From JAAFHB01 sp963677935 (lineage in GTDB: Bacteria; Bacteroidota; Bacteroidia; Bacteroidales; Prolixibacteraceae), in the NCBI GenBank assembly GCA_963677935.2, contig CAXXEH010000003.1:6441586-6505585 (forward strand): 64,000 bases of DNA, given 5' to 3'. Below are positions 35,318 to 44,631 of this stretch, in pieces. Each line of letters opens with the position of its first letter. Position 1 is the stretch's first letter. Below the pieces are notes generated by a model. It searched no databases, had not been told where the DNA came from, and saw only the letters and a list, made by a program, of their open reading frames with translations. A program made the translations under genes and the position numbers.

Positions 35318-36247
35318 TCAAATAGAGACACTGATCAGATTTTCATTTTTTAGCATCTCTTCTCCGCTCCAACGATAGGCGGATAGTTGTTCTGAACCGA
35401 CCACGCAGCTATCGATGCAACAGATATTATTCTGAAAGATTGCAGCACCCTCGCTCAGACAATAATGCCCCAGGAAAACGGGCGGTTTACCGGGATTATA
35501 CGGCTCAAAGGCAGGGGCAATTTCGTACGGAACGGTATAATCGGGCAATATAAATTTATTTCCGAATGATAATTCCCGAAAGGTTTTGTTTTTTGGCGAC
35601 TCCCACCAGTTCATCCGGAATACTTTACGGCTCATTCCTTTAGTGCATTTAATAATCAGATCTGAAGGACAACGGTATTCCAATCCTTTAAGGAGCCGGT
35701 AGATGATAGAGGCCGCAGGATGTTGTTTCTCATGAATTGTTCTCAAAAAAACCTTTTTCAAACGTCCTTCAGGGATGAAGCTTTTGAGGTAATTGATGTC
35801 GTTATCATTCCAGTAGGCATGGGCAATCCGGATCATTCCAAGGTCAATAAAAAATGGGAGTGTACGAAACCATTTCAGGTGGTCGCTCCACTCTGCCTCA
35901 AAACCCTTAAATGCGGTAAGTGTACTTTGAATCTGGTTCCGGTTCCCGGCAATATGGCGCGAGAGGTACATCCCCCCAGAGTCTTTAATATGGTACAAGA
36001 TGGCGCTGTACTCATGATTCCCCAATATTGTAAGTGCCTGACCCGATTCTGTCATTTGCCGTACAATCTGAATGGTTTCCCTGATTTCGGGACCCCTGTT
36101 GATAAAATCACCAATAAAAATAGCTTTCCTTTCGGGATGACTCCAGATTCCATTGGTTTTTACATACCCCATGATCTTTAAGAGCTTCTTTAAGATCGAG
36201 GCGTGACCATGTACATCGCCGATTATATCATAATATTGAGATACCAT
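35318..36247 (-). CDS. calcineurin-type metallophosphoesterase
   Basis: About 309 residues from ATG 36247; three further codons upstream would need a TTG start. Phosphoesterase motifs are in order: YYDIIGDVHGH (DxH), IFIGDFINRGPEI (GDxxxRG, with Asn in the usual Asp-Arg-Gly position), ILGNHEYSAI (GNHE), GHYCLSEGA near the C-terminus. The arrangement resembles symmetrical diadenosine-tetraphosphate hydrolase or PrpE-type enzymes. Substrate not provable. Convergent with guaA. Confidence 0.86.
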   Translation of the reverse strand: MVSQYYDIIGDVHGHASILKKLLKIMGYVKTNGIWSHPERKAIFIGDFINRGPEIRETIQIVRQMTESGQALTILGNHEYSAILYHIKDSGGMYLSRHIAGNRNQIQSTLTAFKGFEAEWSDHLKWFRTLPFFIDLGMIRIAHAYWNDNDINYLKSFIPEGRLKKVFLRTIHEKQHPAASIIYRLLKGLEYRCPSDLIIKCTKGMSRKVFRMNWWESPKNKTFRELSFGNKFILPDYTVPYEIAPAFEPYNPGKPPVFLGHYCLSEGAAIFQNNICCIDSCVVGSEQLSAYRWSGEEMLKNENLISVSI

Positions 36248-36330
36248 AGGCCTCAAAATTAAAATATTTAGTCAACAAAACCACAGATTTGACAAATATT
36301 CGGATGCAACCGGGATATTTGCCGGACGCA

Positions 36331-36370
36331 AAAGTGGCAGGAGTATCCGATTGGATTCTCCTGCCACTTT
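36331..36370 (-). terminator. terminator of the sugar transporter gene
   Basis: Perfect 13-base stem AAAGTGGCAGGAG / CTCCTGCCACTTT, extended by inner ATCC/GGAT pairs, 34 bases after the transporter stop. Flanking T-run is short. Confidence 0.65.
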
Positions 36371-36403
36371 AGAGATAATTATATTGCTGAACTTATAGCA
36401 TCA

Positions 36404-37687
36404 TTAAAGAGTAACCTCGACAGGAATATCTTTATTGACATTCTTGCTGCCTATTAAAGCATAGAACAACAAATATGCAAGACATAAGAATATTACCCAA
36501 TAACTTGCAGCATAAGTAGTAAGGTCTGCAATCTTGCCTTGAATAAGAGGTAAGATACCACCGCCACAAACCATTACCATAAATATTCCTGACGCAGCTT
36601 CAGTATATTTTCCCAAACCTTCAACGGCAAGGTTAAAGATACCACCCCACATTACTGAAGTACACAATCCGCAGAAGATCAAAAACATAATTCCAATTGG
36701 GACAGGTGCAAGACCGAATGAGATGTTAGATTGAAATACAGGCATACTTACAGTAGTCGTAACCGGCAGTAAGATCGCCAGTAAAACAAAAAATAAACCC
36801 AGCAATGAGACCGTTGAAAGCATGGTCTTGCTAGAGAATCTGGAGGCCAGCGAAGCCCCGAAAATACGCCCAATCATCATCAGAAACCAATAAGTGCCAA
36901 CCACAGAACCTGCAATAGTGGCATCAATATGAAGTCCGCCATTACCTGCAGAGGTCATATAAAGATTAGCAGTACTTGGTATTCCGATTTCTATTCCAAC
37001 GTAAACAAAAATGGCAATAGCGCCGAAGATAAAATGACGGAAAGAAAGTGGACTATGTTCATGTTTAATTTTTACCTTACCGATCAGACGAGGTTCAGGA
37101 ATATTCATGATGTAAAGAACTACAAAAACTATTGCAAAAATCCCCATTGCCATGAACAGTGCAGGATTTGCCTTGTCGATTGTACGTTCAGCAGCATTGG
37201 CACCCATCAGGTAACCTACTAGAACAGGAACGATTGTAGCCGCAACAGAGTTTAAAGATCCACCAGTCTGAATAAGCTGGTTCCCTTTTTTACCGCCACC
37301 ACCAAGTGTGTTCAACATCGGGTTAACCACGGTATTTAACATACACATTGAGAAGCCTGAAATGAATGCACCTGCAAGATAAACAACAAAGCTGCCAAGC
37401 TGACCTGAGAGGTATTGAACCGCAACACCCGAAAATCCCACAACTACAGCGATCAACGCAGTCTTTTTATATCCAATTCTTTCAAGTAATATTCCTGCAG
37501 GAATACCCATAAAGGCATATGCAATAAAATTCGCAAAGAAGCCTAATTGAGACAGAAAATTAGATGCTCCAAATTGTTTTGCGACAATTACTCCCATTGG
37601 ACTGGGAAGACCGGTCACAAAGGCAATCATAAAGAATAATGCAAACATCATTGCAATTGGCAATGCATAACTTTTGTTTTGAGTCAT
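36404..37687 (-). CDS. sugar MFS transporter, FucP/GluP family
   Basis: 427 residues, about 12 membrane segments. The N-terminus FALFFMIAFVTGLPSPMGVIVAKQFG and LGFFANFIAYAFMGIPAGIL, then the inter-helix RIGYKKTALIA, match the fucose-galactose-glucose/H+ symporter family. The context points to galactose: galK lies 101 bases upstream on the same strand, and no promoter was visible in the gap, so both are likely in one transcript, with a GntR-type regulator and galM beyond. Confidence 0.88.
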   Translation of the reverse strand: MTQNKSYALPIAMMFALFFMIAFVTGLPSPMGVIVAKQFGASNFLSQLGFFANFIAYAFMGIPAGILLERIGYKKTALIAVVVGFSGVAVQYLSGQLGSFVVYLAGAFISGFSMCMLNTVVNPMLNTLGGGGKKGNQLIQTGGSLNSVAATIVPVLVGYLMGANAAERTIDKANPALFMAMGIFAIVFVVLYIMNIPEPRLIGKVKIKHEHSPLSFRHFIFGAIAIFVYVGIEIGIPSTANLYMTSAGNGGLHIDATIAGSVVGTYWFLMMIGRIFGASLASRFSSKTMLSTVSLLGLFFVLLAILLPVTTTVSMPVFQSNISFGLAPVPIGIMFLIFCGLCTSVMWGGIFNLAVEGLGKYTEAASGIFMVMVCGGGILPLIQGKIADLTTYAASYWVIFLCLAYLLFYALIGSKNVNKDIPVEVTL

Positions 37688-37788
37688 AATTTGAATAAAT
37701 TTATTTTTGTTAATTAATCTGATGATTTAATCATTTCAGTTTGTGATTTTACAATCATGGCGATTTCAGTTGGCAATAATACCAAATT

Positions 37789-38949
37789 TTAAAATAACTT
37801 CTTTCCTCCATCGCCAATTTCTGCTACATAGAATAGGGGTTTTAATCCGGTTTTATCCTCATAGTTTTTTCCGACCTGATCAATAAAGGTATCAATAGCA
37901 CCCTCTTTCACAAGACTGACGGTGCAACCTCCAAAGCCGCCACCTGTCATTCGTGTTCCGATGACACCCTCAATTTTGCGACCTTCTTCAACCATGGTAT
38001 CCAATTCAAAGCCTGTAACTTCATAATCATCACGTAATGAGTCGTGTGAACCGTTCATCAATTCACCGAATTTCACCAGATTCCCGGCCCTGAGCGCTTT
38101 TACGGCATCTTCGGTTCTTTGGATCTCACTCACAACGTGTCTTGCCCGTTTGCGGACGGTTTCATTTTCAATTTTATTTTCAACTTTCAGAAAATCTTCC
38201 CAAGAGATCTCTCCCAGAGCAGAAATTTTTTGAAAAGGTTGTATTGCCTTAACGGCAGCCTGACATTCAGCTACCCTTTCATTATATTTTCCGGAGTCCA
38301 GTTTGTGGGGACTATTGGTATTGCTGATCACAATTTTAACTCCGTCGAGCACAACTGGGACCAGGTCATACGCCAGTGTATCACAGTTGAGGAAAACCGC
38401 ATGGTCTTTTTTACCCATTGCAGAGACAAACTGATCCATTATTCCGCAGTTGACCAATGCAAATTCATGTTCGGCTTTCTGACCCATCAAAGCCAGTTCG
38501 ATTCTGTCGATTCCAAAATTGTACAAGTCATTAATTACTACACCTGTAACAACCTCCAGGGCTGCAGACGAAGAGAGTCCGGCTCCTGTTGGAACATCCC
38601 CGTAAAATAACATATCGGCTCCTTTATCAAAGGTCAGCCCTTTTTTCATGAATTGGGCAAATACGCCAATCGGATAATTGACCCACTCTTTACCTATGGC
38701 TTTATTTAAATCCTCTACTTTTACCTCTGCCTCAAAAGGCATATTGACTGAAGCGAATTTTACTGTTTTGCGGTCGGTTTTACGTACGAGGCAATAGATT
38801 CCGAAACTGAGTGCACACGGAAAAACAAAACCGCCGTTATAATCGGTATGTTCGCCAATTAAATTTACGCGACCAGGCGAAAAATAGCCACTTACATCAC
38901 CCTCGCCAAATTTTTCAATAAACTTTGCTTTTAACTGTTCGATTGTCAT
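37789..38949 (-). CDS. galK: galactokinase
   Basis: 386 residues from ATG 38949 (MTIEQLKAKFIEKFGEG); an earlier in-frame start adds a non-homologous stretch. GHMP-kinase motifs: GRVNLIGEHTDYNGGFVFP (galactokinase signature), PTGAGLSSSAALEV (ATP loop), MTGGGFGGCTVSLV. Phosphorylates galactose at C1, the first Leloir step. The uridylyltransferase and epimerase (galT, galE) are not in the window, so galactose-1-phosphate must be processed elsewhere or otherwise. Same direction as the transporter. Confidence 0.97.
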   Translation of the reverse strand: MTIEQLKAKFIEKFGEGDVSGYFSPGRVNLIGEHTDYNGGFVFPCALSFGIYCLVRKTDRKTVKFASVNMPFEAEVKVEDLNKAIGKEWVNYPIGVFAQFMKKGLTFDKGADMLFYGDVPTGAGLSSSAALEVVTGVVINDLYNFGIDRIELALMGQKAEHEFALVNCGIMDQFVSAMGKKDHAVFLNCDTLAYDLVPVVLDGVKIVISNTNSPHKLDSGKYNERVAECQAAVKAIQPFQKISALGEISWEDFLKVENKIENETVRKRARHVVSEIQRTEDAVKALRAGNLVKFGELMNGSHDSLRDDYEVTGFELDTMVEEGRKIEGVIGTRMTGGGFGGCTVSLVKEGAIDTFIDQVGKNYEDKTGLKPLFYVAEIGDGGKKLF

Positions 38950-38971
38950 ATTTAAAAAAATTAATGTATAA

Positions 38972-39000
38972 ACTGGTAGGTACTGGTAGGGGCAAATGTA
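38972..39000 (-). promoter_or_regulatory. galK -7 box and tandem 9-bp repeat (operator candidate)
   Basis: The minus strand has TACATTTG (39000-38993), a perfect -7 box. Immediately downstream, spanning the likely transcription start, are two copies of ACTGGTAGG (plus strand 38972-38980 and 38982-38990) one helical turn apart. The GntR-type regulator encoded next door is an obvious candidate to bind them; that is inference. No matching -33 box was found. Confidence 0.5.
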
Positions 39001-39072
39001 TAATAAATTGGCCGAAATGTACCTGTTCAAAAAATGTTTAATAACACTTTAATCTCGTTCTGAAATTAAGGA

Positions 39073-40101
39073 TTACAACGAATTTCTGACAATCAGTTTT
39101 GATGGATTCCGAACCATGATCCTTTTGTGATTCAGTACCATATCGGACAGCGATCTGCCCATTTGAATAAAATCTGTTGAAATTGTGGTGATACCCCCAG
39201 CAACAACCTCCTTCAGCATGGTATCGTTAAACGAAACAAGTCCGACATCTTTGCCCAACTGAAAATTCATCGAAGCTGCGTTTTTCACGATTCGCACCAG
39301 ATTTCGGTCGGATACGACCAGGTAAGCTTCCCCTTTTTGGACGTTTCTCTTCTCTACTGAACGGATAATTTCTGCGTTAAGTCCCCATTCGGTACAGAAC
39401 CGATTAAAACCGGCAACCCGTTCCTCTGGCTCTTTACCTCCCGGAAACACCATGATCAGTTTTTGATATTTACAAAACAACTCTTTACCTGCCATCATCC
39501 CGTCATAAACATCCTGTTCAAAATCCTGGTAGATTACCGGGTAATCTGTCAGATCATCCTTGAGCCTGTCAAGTATAAAAACTTTATCGGGAGGGAGCTG
39601 ACGGACGACATCAATAGAATGATTAAATATTGCAGGCATAATAATATATGCGCTGTATTTTCCGGCTGCATCGCCAATCAGTTGTTTAAATACGTGGTAG
39701 TTGAAATGGTGAAAGTAAATATCCACATTTGTTCGGTTGTCTAAATGACCAAGGAACGATGTATATAAATCTTCTTTAAATACATTTAGTTCATCAAAAA
39801 GGAGAAAGACCTGTTTGTCGAAATTCAGATCCGTCCGTTCAATATAATACCCCTTTCCGGCAACGGATATCACAATACCTCTGGTTCTTAATTCATTAAA
39901 AGCTAACATTACGGTATCGCGTGAGAGAGAAAACTTCCCGCAAATCTGATTGATCGAGGCAATTTTATCCCCTCTTTTAAGTATTCCCTGCTCGATAGCC
40001 ATACAGACCGAATTGATGATCTGCCTGTACTTTGGGATTCCCGCAGCCTCGTCAACATTGAAGATATTCGTTATATTCACAGAGATTAGTTTTTCAGGCA
40101 T
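39073..40101 (-). CDS. GntR-family regulator with LacI-type sensor domain
   Basis: About 342 residues from ATG 40101 (MPEKLISVNITNIFNVDE); a longer frame from 40161 adds a basic, unrelated N-terminus. Winged-helix residues ~15-80: GIPKYRQIINSVCMAIEQG, KIASINQICGKFSLSRDTVM, LRTRGIVISVAGKGYYI. Residues ~95-342 are a periplasmic-binding-like sugar sensor. This combination is a frequent local sugar regulator in Bacteroidota. Flanked by galK and, divergently, galM, so galactose or a derivative is the likely effector. Confidence 0.85.
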   Translation of the reverse strand: MPEKLISVNITNIFNVDEAAGIPKYRQIINSVCMAIEQGILKRGDKIASINQICGKFSLSRDTVMLAFNELRTRGIVISVAGKGYYIERTDLNFDKQVFLLFDELNVFKEDLYTSFLGHLDNRTNVDIYFHHFNYHVFKQLIGDAAGKYSAYIIMPAIFNHSIDVVRQLPPDKVFILDRLKDDLTDYPVIYQDFEQDVYDGMMAGKELFCKYQKLIMVFPGGKEPEERVAGFNRFCTEWGLNAEIIRSVEKRNVQKGEAYLVVSDRNLVRIVKNAASMNFQLGKDVGLVSFNDTMLKEVVAGGITTISTDFIQMGRSLSDMVLNHKRIMVRNPSKLIVRNSL

Positions 40102-40131
40102 TAAAAATATGTTTTTTTTATATTTATTCTT

Positions 40132-40139
40132 TACGTTTG
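40132..40139 (+). promoter_or_regulatory. galM -7 promoter box
   Basis: TACGTTTG matches TAnnTTTG; transcription start expected near 40146, leaving about 20 bases of leader before ATG 40167. No TTTG at the -33 position (ATGT there), consistent with an activator- or repressor-controlled promoter. Confidence 0.5.
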
Positions 40140-40166
40140 TGTCCAAATAACTAAATTTCATTTTTT

Positions 40167-41216
40167 ATGGAACTCACACGCGATGTTTTCGGAAATGCCC
40201 GCAGAGGCGAAAAAATTTACCTTTATACCCTGCGTAACGATCATGGAATAACCATTAAGATTACCAATTACGGGGGGATAATAACCTCTGTCAAGACACC
40301 TGACAGAAATGGAATCAGGGAGAATATCGTTCTGGGATTTAAGTCGTTAGACGATTATCTTACAGATGCTTACATTGAGGGTGGCCCATTTTTTGGATGC
40401 ATAACCGGAAGATATGCGAACAGAATCGCAAACGGGAAATTTTCGATCGATGGTAAAGAGTACACCCTTCCAATTAATAATGGAAAGAATTGCCTTCACG
40501 GCGGAATCACCGGCTTCGATAAAGTGATCTGGGTTCCGAAAAAGATCGAGAAACCCGATCTTGTTGGAGTAGAGCTGAAATATCGAAGTGTCCATATGGA
40601 GGAGGGATTTCCGGGAAATCTCGATATCACTGTTACTTACACCCTGAACCATAAAAACGAATTTCACATTGAATATAAGGCTATTACCGACAGGGAGACT
40701 GTTCTTAATCTAACCAATCATACCTATTTTAATCTTACATCGAATAAGGAAAATATCTTTGGACATACATTATATATCCCTGCTAAAACAAAAACGGTTA
40801 ATGATGACGGATTAATTCCTACCGGAGAAATGGTTGAAGTAGCCGGTACACCTTTCGATTTTACAACTCCTGCAACAATAGGGTCAAAAATTGGCGCCTT
40901 AGCTGATGGTTATGACTGCAATTTCGTCCTCGACAATCCGAACAAAAAGATCGTTAAGGCAGCCATCCTTTCAGAGGAATCAACGGGAAGGACGATTGAA
41001 GTGTCTACAAATGAGCCTGGTTTCCAATTGTATACAGGGTATTATATTCCCAACTTAATTGGAAAGCATGGGGAGAAATTTGGCAGCTATGCAGGTGTGG
41101 CACTCGAAACACAACATTATCCTGACTCTCCAAACCACCCTGAATTTCCATCAACATTCCTGAAACCTGGCGAGACATTCAAGTCAAAAACGATTTACAA
41201 ATTCGGAACAAAATAG
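40167..41216 (+). CDS. galM: aldose 1-epimerase (galactose mutarotase)
   Basis: 349 residues. Starts MELTRDVFGNARRGEKIYLYTL, then the family motifs ITNYGGIITSVKTPDRNG, GPFFGCITGRYANRIANGKF, NGKNCLHGG (substrate His), VLNLTNHTYFNLT (catalytic His) and GVALETQHYPDSPNHPEFPS (catalytic Glu). Interconverts alpha and beta galactose before GalK. It lacks a signal peptide, so it acts in the cytoplasm. Divergent from the GntR-type regulator. Its stop is followed after nine bases by the acyl-CoA ligase start, an unusual operon partner. Confidence 0.96.
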   Translation: MELTRDVFGNARRGEKIYLYTLRNDHGITIKITNYGGIITSVKTPDRNGIRENIVLGFKSLDDYLTDAYIEGGPFFGCITGRYANRIANGKFSIDGKEYTLPINNGKNCLHGGITGFDKVIWVPKKIEKPDLVGVELKYRSVHMEEGFPGNLDITVTYTLNHKNEFHIEYKAITDRETVLNLTNHTYFNLTSNKENIFGHTLYIPAKTKTVNDDGLIPTGEMVEVAGTPFDFTTPATIGSKIGALADGYDCNFVLDNPNKKIVKAAILSEESTGRTIEVSTNEPGFQLYTGYYIPNLIGKHGEKFGSYAGVALETQHYPDSPNHPEFPSTFLKPGETFKSKTIYKFGTK

Positions 41217-41225
41217 GACGAAATA

Positions 41226-43139
41226 ATGAGAACACTCATCGACCTTTTTGAATCGCGCGTGGAGCAATTCCCAAATAATCCACTGCTGTGGGAAAAAACC
41301 ACAGATCGTTATATCTCATCGACATACCTTGAGATCAGGGAACAGGTTTACCAGTTTGGTGCAGGCTTACTTTCATTGGGTCTGGAGAAAGGGGACCGGG
41401 TCGGATTACTCTCTGAAGGGAGGAATAACTGGTTGGTTAGTGAGTTGGGTATTTTATATTGCGGAGCTGTAAATGTCCCTCTTTCTGTCAAGCTGGAAGC
41501 TACAGAGTTAAAATTCAGGTTGGTTCACTCGGGATCCCGGATGGTGATCGTTTCTGCCGGACAGGTGTCCAAAATAGCGGATGTCATTAATGAAATCCCC
41601 GATATCGAATATGTAATTCATATGGACAGCATTGAGAATCCAGGTTCTAAAGATCTCTTCTTTGATGATATACGGAGAAGGGGAGGGGAGTTTCTGAAAT
41701 CAGAAGAGAACAAAAGGAGGTTTGAAGCGGTATGGAAAAGTGTTCAACCGGATGATGTAGCCAATATTTCCTACACTTCAGGAACAACTGCCGATCCAAA
41801 GGGAATTATGCTGACCCATCTCAACTATACCATAAATGTGATCCAGGCCAATACGGTTTTGGATATTGGTTCAGATTATAAAACGCTGGCGGTTCTCCCT
41901 TGGGATCACTCCTTTGCCCACACTGCATGCCTTTACACCTTCATGTACAAGGGAGCTTCGATCGGATCTGTCCAGACCGGAAGAACGCCTATGGAGACCC
42001 TTAGAAATGTTCCTGTTAATATTCAGGAGTTTAAACCTGATATAATGATGAGTGTTCCTGCACTTTCCAAAAATTTCAGGAAGAGCATTGAAAAAGGTAT
42101 TCAATCGAAGGGAAAAATTACTGAGTTGTTGTTCAATCACGGATTGAAGGTCGCCTATCGGTATAACGGCGACGGATGGAACCGGGGAAAAGGTTGGCGT
42201 GCGTTATTGAAACCCGAGTATGCTTTGCTTGATAAAATTCTCTTCTCAAAAATACGGATGGCTTTTGGTGGTAATCTGAAATTTTTCATAGGAGGGGGAG
42301 CTCTGCTTGATATTGAACTTCAACGTTTTTTCTTTGCGATAGGAACACCCGTTTTCCAGGGTTACGGCCTTACAGAGGCTGCTCCAGTTATCTCTGCCAA
42401 TTGTCCTGAGTCGGTTAAATTCGGATCGTCGGGTAAACCGGTGAAATATCTCGATATTAAAATTTGCGATGTTGATGGTGCTGGGGTTCCTTTGGGAGAG
42501 AAAGGTGAAATTGTTGTCAAAGGGGAAAATGTGATGAAAGGTTACTGGAAAAACCCTAAAGCTTCAGAAGAAACTTTGAAAAACGGCTGGCTCCATACCG
42601 GAGATCTTGGTTACCTTGCAAAAGATGGATATCTCTATGTTTTAGGTCGTTTTAAAAGTCTGTTAATCGGAAACGACGGCGAAAAATTTTCTCCTGAGGG
42701 GATTGAAGAGTCAATTGTTGACCAGTCGCCTTATATTGACCAGGCAATGCTTTATAACAACCAGAATCCTTATACTGTGGGGTTATTTGTTCCCAATACT
42801 GCAGCAATAAACCATTCTTTACACAAACATGCCCTTCAGCCTGGCACCCCTGAAGGAATCAGGAAATCAATCGAGCTGATCAAAAATGAAATTGATGCTT
42901 ATCGAAAGGGGGGGAAATACGAAGGTTTGTTTCCCGAACGATGGCTGCCAACAGCTATAATTATTCTTCCCGAAGCTTTTACCGAGCAAAACCATTTATT
43001 GAACTCCACCTTAAAAATGGTAAGAGGGAAGATTACAGAACATTTTAAAGTGGAAATGGAGTATATCTACACTGCTGAGGCAAAAGATATATTTAACGTC
43101 AGGAACATTGAATCGTTTAAACATTGGAATAAATTGTAG
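41226..43139 (+). CDS. AMP-forming long-chain acyl-CoA ligase
   Basis: 637 residues. The ANL superfamily P-loop is SYTSGTTADPKGIMLTH, the adenylate-binding motif is QGYGLTEAAPVIS, and the hinge/C-terminal region has WLHTGDLGYLAKDGYLYVLGRFK. Length and motif spacing fit FadD/FACL-type synthetases making acyl-CoA from fatty acid, ATP and CoA. It begins nine bases after galM and is followed 35 bases later by a secreted C45-type hydrolase; neither belongs to obvious fatty-acid catabolism, so the substrate is open. Confidence 0.9.
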   Translation: MRTLIDLFESRVEQFPNNPLLWEKTTDRYISSTYLEIREQVYQFGAGLLSLGLEKGDRVGLLSEGRNNWLVSELGILYCGAVNVPLSVKLEATELKFRLVHSGSRMVIVSAGQVSKIADVINEIPDIEYVIHMDSIENPGSKDLFFDDIRRRGGEFLKSEENKRRFEAVWKSVQPDDVANISYTSGTTADPKGIMLTHLNYTINVIQANTVLDIGSDYKTLAVLPWDHSFAHTACLYTFMYKGASIGSVQTGRTPMETLRNVPVNIQEFKPDIMMSVPALSKNFRKSIEKGIQSKGKITELLFNHGLKVAYRYNGDGWNRGKGWRALLKPEYALLDKILFSKIRMAFGGNLKFFIGGGALLDIELQRFFFAIGTPVFQGYGLTEAAPVISANCPESVKFGSSGKPVKYLDIKICDVDGAGVPLGEKGEIVVKGENVMKGYWKNPKASEETLKNGWLHTGDLGYLAKDGYLYVLGRFKSLLIGNDGEKFSPEGIEESIVDQSPYIDQAMLYNNQNPYTVGLFVPNTAAINHSLHKHALQPGTPEGIRKSIELIKNEIDAYRKGGKYEGLFPERWLPTAIIILPEAFTEQNHLLNSTLKMVRGKITEHFKVEMEYIYTAEAKDIFNVRNIESFKHWNKL

Positions 43140-43174
43140 TAAATCTCTAAGTGCCGGATAAAAAATATTAAAAA

Positions 43175-44581
43175 ATGAAGATTATTCTTTTGTTGCCAGT
43201 CTTACTAAGTTGTGTTTTGCTCCAAGGGCAGACTAGCACAAAGCTGAGTGCCGAACAGGAAAACTGGCTGTTAAAAGCAAATCGTCATGAAAAGAACGGA
43301 TGGACCTATCTGCATATTGAAGGTGGGGCTCAGGCACGGGGATTTCAACATGGCTATCTGATGGCCAATGAGATCAAAGAGGCGATCCGCGTATTAAGCG
43401 CAGGCTGGCACTATCAGACTGCGATGGATTGGAATTGGATTGTAGAAAAAGGTGCAGAAATTTTAACGCCAAAAGTTGATGCAGAAAATCTGACCGAAAT
43501 CGCTGGAATTGTTGAGGGAATGAACTGCAGAGGAATTGCCGCTACCCGTGACGAACTTGTTGCCCTTAACGGTTATATCGAATTGATGCACAATTGGTGG
43601 CCAAATGTAAAAGACTCCATTCATTCACATTCAATCCTACCCCCCAGGGAATCGTGCAGCTCTTTTATCGCCACCGGTAGCATGACATCAGACGGAAAGA
43701 TTGTCCTTGGACATAATACGATGGACGGATATCAGAATCCGGTCTGTAATATGATTGTGGACATCGTTCCGGATAAAGGGCATCGAATCCTCATGCAATC
43801 GATCAGTGGCTTTATCCATAGTGAGACCGATTTCTTCATTACTGATGCAGGACTTGTGGGTTCTGAAACAACTATTGGTGGATTTTTCCCATTTGATCCA
43901 AAAGGTGAACCAGAATTCTCGCGTATGCGTCACGCCACACAGTATGCATCCACTATTGATGAGTGGTGTGAAATGATGAAGAAAAACAACAATGGCGGAT
44001 ATGCAAATGCCTGGTTAATTGGAGATATTAAGACAAATGAGATTGCACGGTTGGAGCTTGGATTAAAATATGTGGCACTTGAAAGGAAGAAAGACGGTTA
44101 TTTCGTTGGATCGAATGTCGCGGAAGACCTTAGAATTCTGCGATTCGAAACCACCAAAGATGAAACGAATATTAAAAACTCCTCCATTGCCAGGCGTGTC
44201 AGATGGAAGCAGTTGATGAAGGAGAACACGGGCAAAATCAATCTGAAACTTGCCGAAGCTTTCGAAGCAGATCATTTTGATACCTATCTGAACAAAATAA
44301 ATCCCGGAGGGAGATCGCTTTGCGGTCACTGGGAAATTGATCAGCAGCTATATGGCAGGGATATTCCCTATAATCCGGAGGGAACCCTTGACGGGAAAGT
44401 CGTTGATGCCCGGATGGCGGAGGAGATGTCTTTTGTAGCCCGCTGGGGATCGGCGTGCGGGATGGCTTTTAATAGCAACAAATTTCTTGATGAACACCCT
44501 CAGTTTGACTGGATGAAAGGATTAATGAAAGATCGTCCCACACAGCCATGGACTATTTTTAAAGCGGGGGAGACGAAATAA
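43175..44581 (+). CDS. exported C45/Ntn-type acyltransferase-hydrolase
   Basis: 468 residues, signal peptide KIILLLPVLLSCVLLQGQ. Motifs of the peptidase C45 / phospholipase B-like Ntn fold: HIEGGAQARGFQHGYLMANEI near residue 50, then PRESCSSFIATGSMTSDG (Cys as predicted autoprocessing nucleophile), LGHNTMDGYQNP, SETTIGGFFPFD and NAWLIGDIKTNEIARLELG. Members cleave or transfer amide- or ester-linked acyl groups. It is probably periplasmic. If the nucleophile is that Cys, the ~160-residue N-terminal part would be released on maturation. Substrate unknown; see the pairing with the upstream acyl-CoA ligase. Confidence 0.78.
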   Translation: MKIILLLPVLLSCVLLQGQTSTKLSAEQENWLLKANRHEKNGWTYLHIEGGAQARGFQHGYLMANEIKEAIRVLSAGWHYQTAMDWNWIVEKGAEILTPKVDAENLTEIAGIVEGMNCRGIAATRDELVALNGYIELMHNWWPNVKDSIHSHSILPPRESCSSFIATGSMTSDGKIVLGHNTMDGYQNPVCNMIVDIVPDKGHRILMQSISGFIHSETDFFITDAGLVGSETTIGGFFPFDPKGEPEFSRMRHATQYASTIDEWCEMMKKNNNGGYANAWLIGDIKTNEIARLELGLKYVALERKKDGYFVGSNVAEDLRILRFETTKDETNIKNSSIARRVRWKQLMKENTGKINLKLAEAFEADHFDTYLNKINPGGRSLCGHWEIDQQLYGRDIPYNPEGTLDGKVVDARMAEEMSFVARWGSACGMAFNSNKFLDEHPQFDWMKGLMKDRPTQPWTIFKAGETK

Positions 44582-44587
44582 TTGATA

Positions 44588-44618
44588 TACCTGACAAGTT
44601 TTCAAAACCTGTCAGGTA
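44588..44618 (+). terminator. terminator after the C45-type gene
   Basis: TACCTGACA / TGTCAGGTA arms with inner GTTTT/AAAAC pairs and a following T-rich stretch. Can serve the convergent pepP gene as well. Confidence 0.75.
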
Positions 44619-44631
44619 TATTTTATTATAA

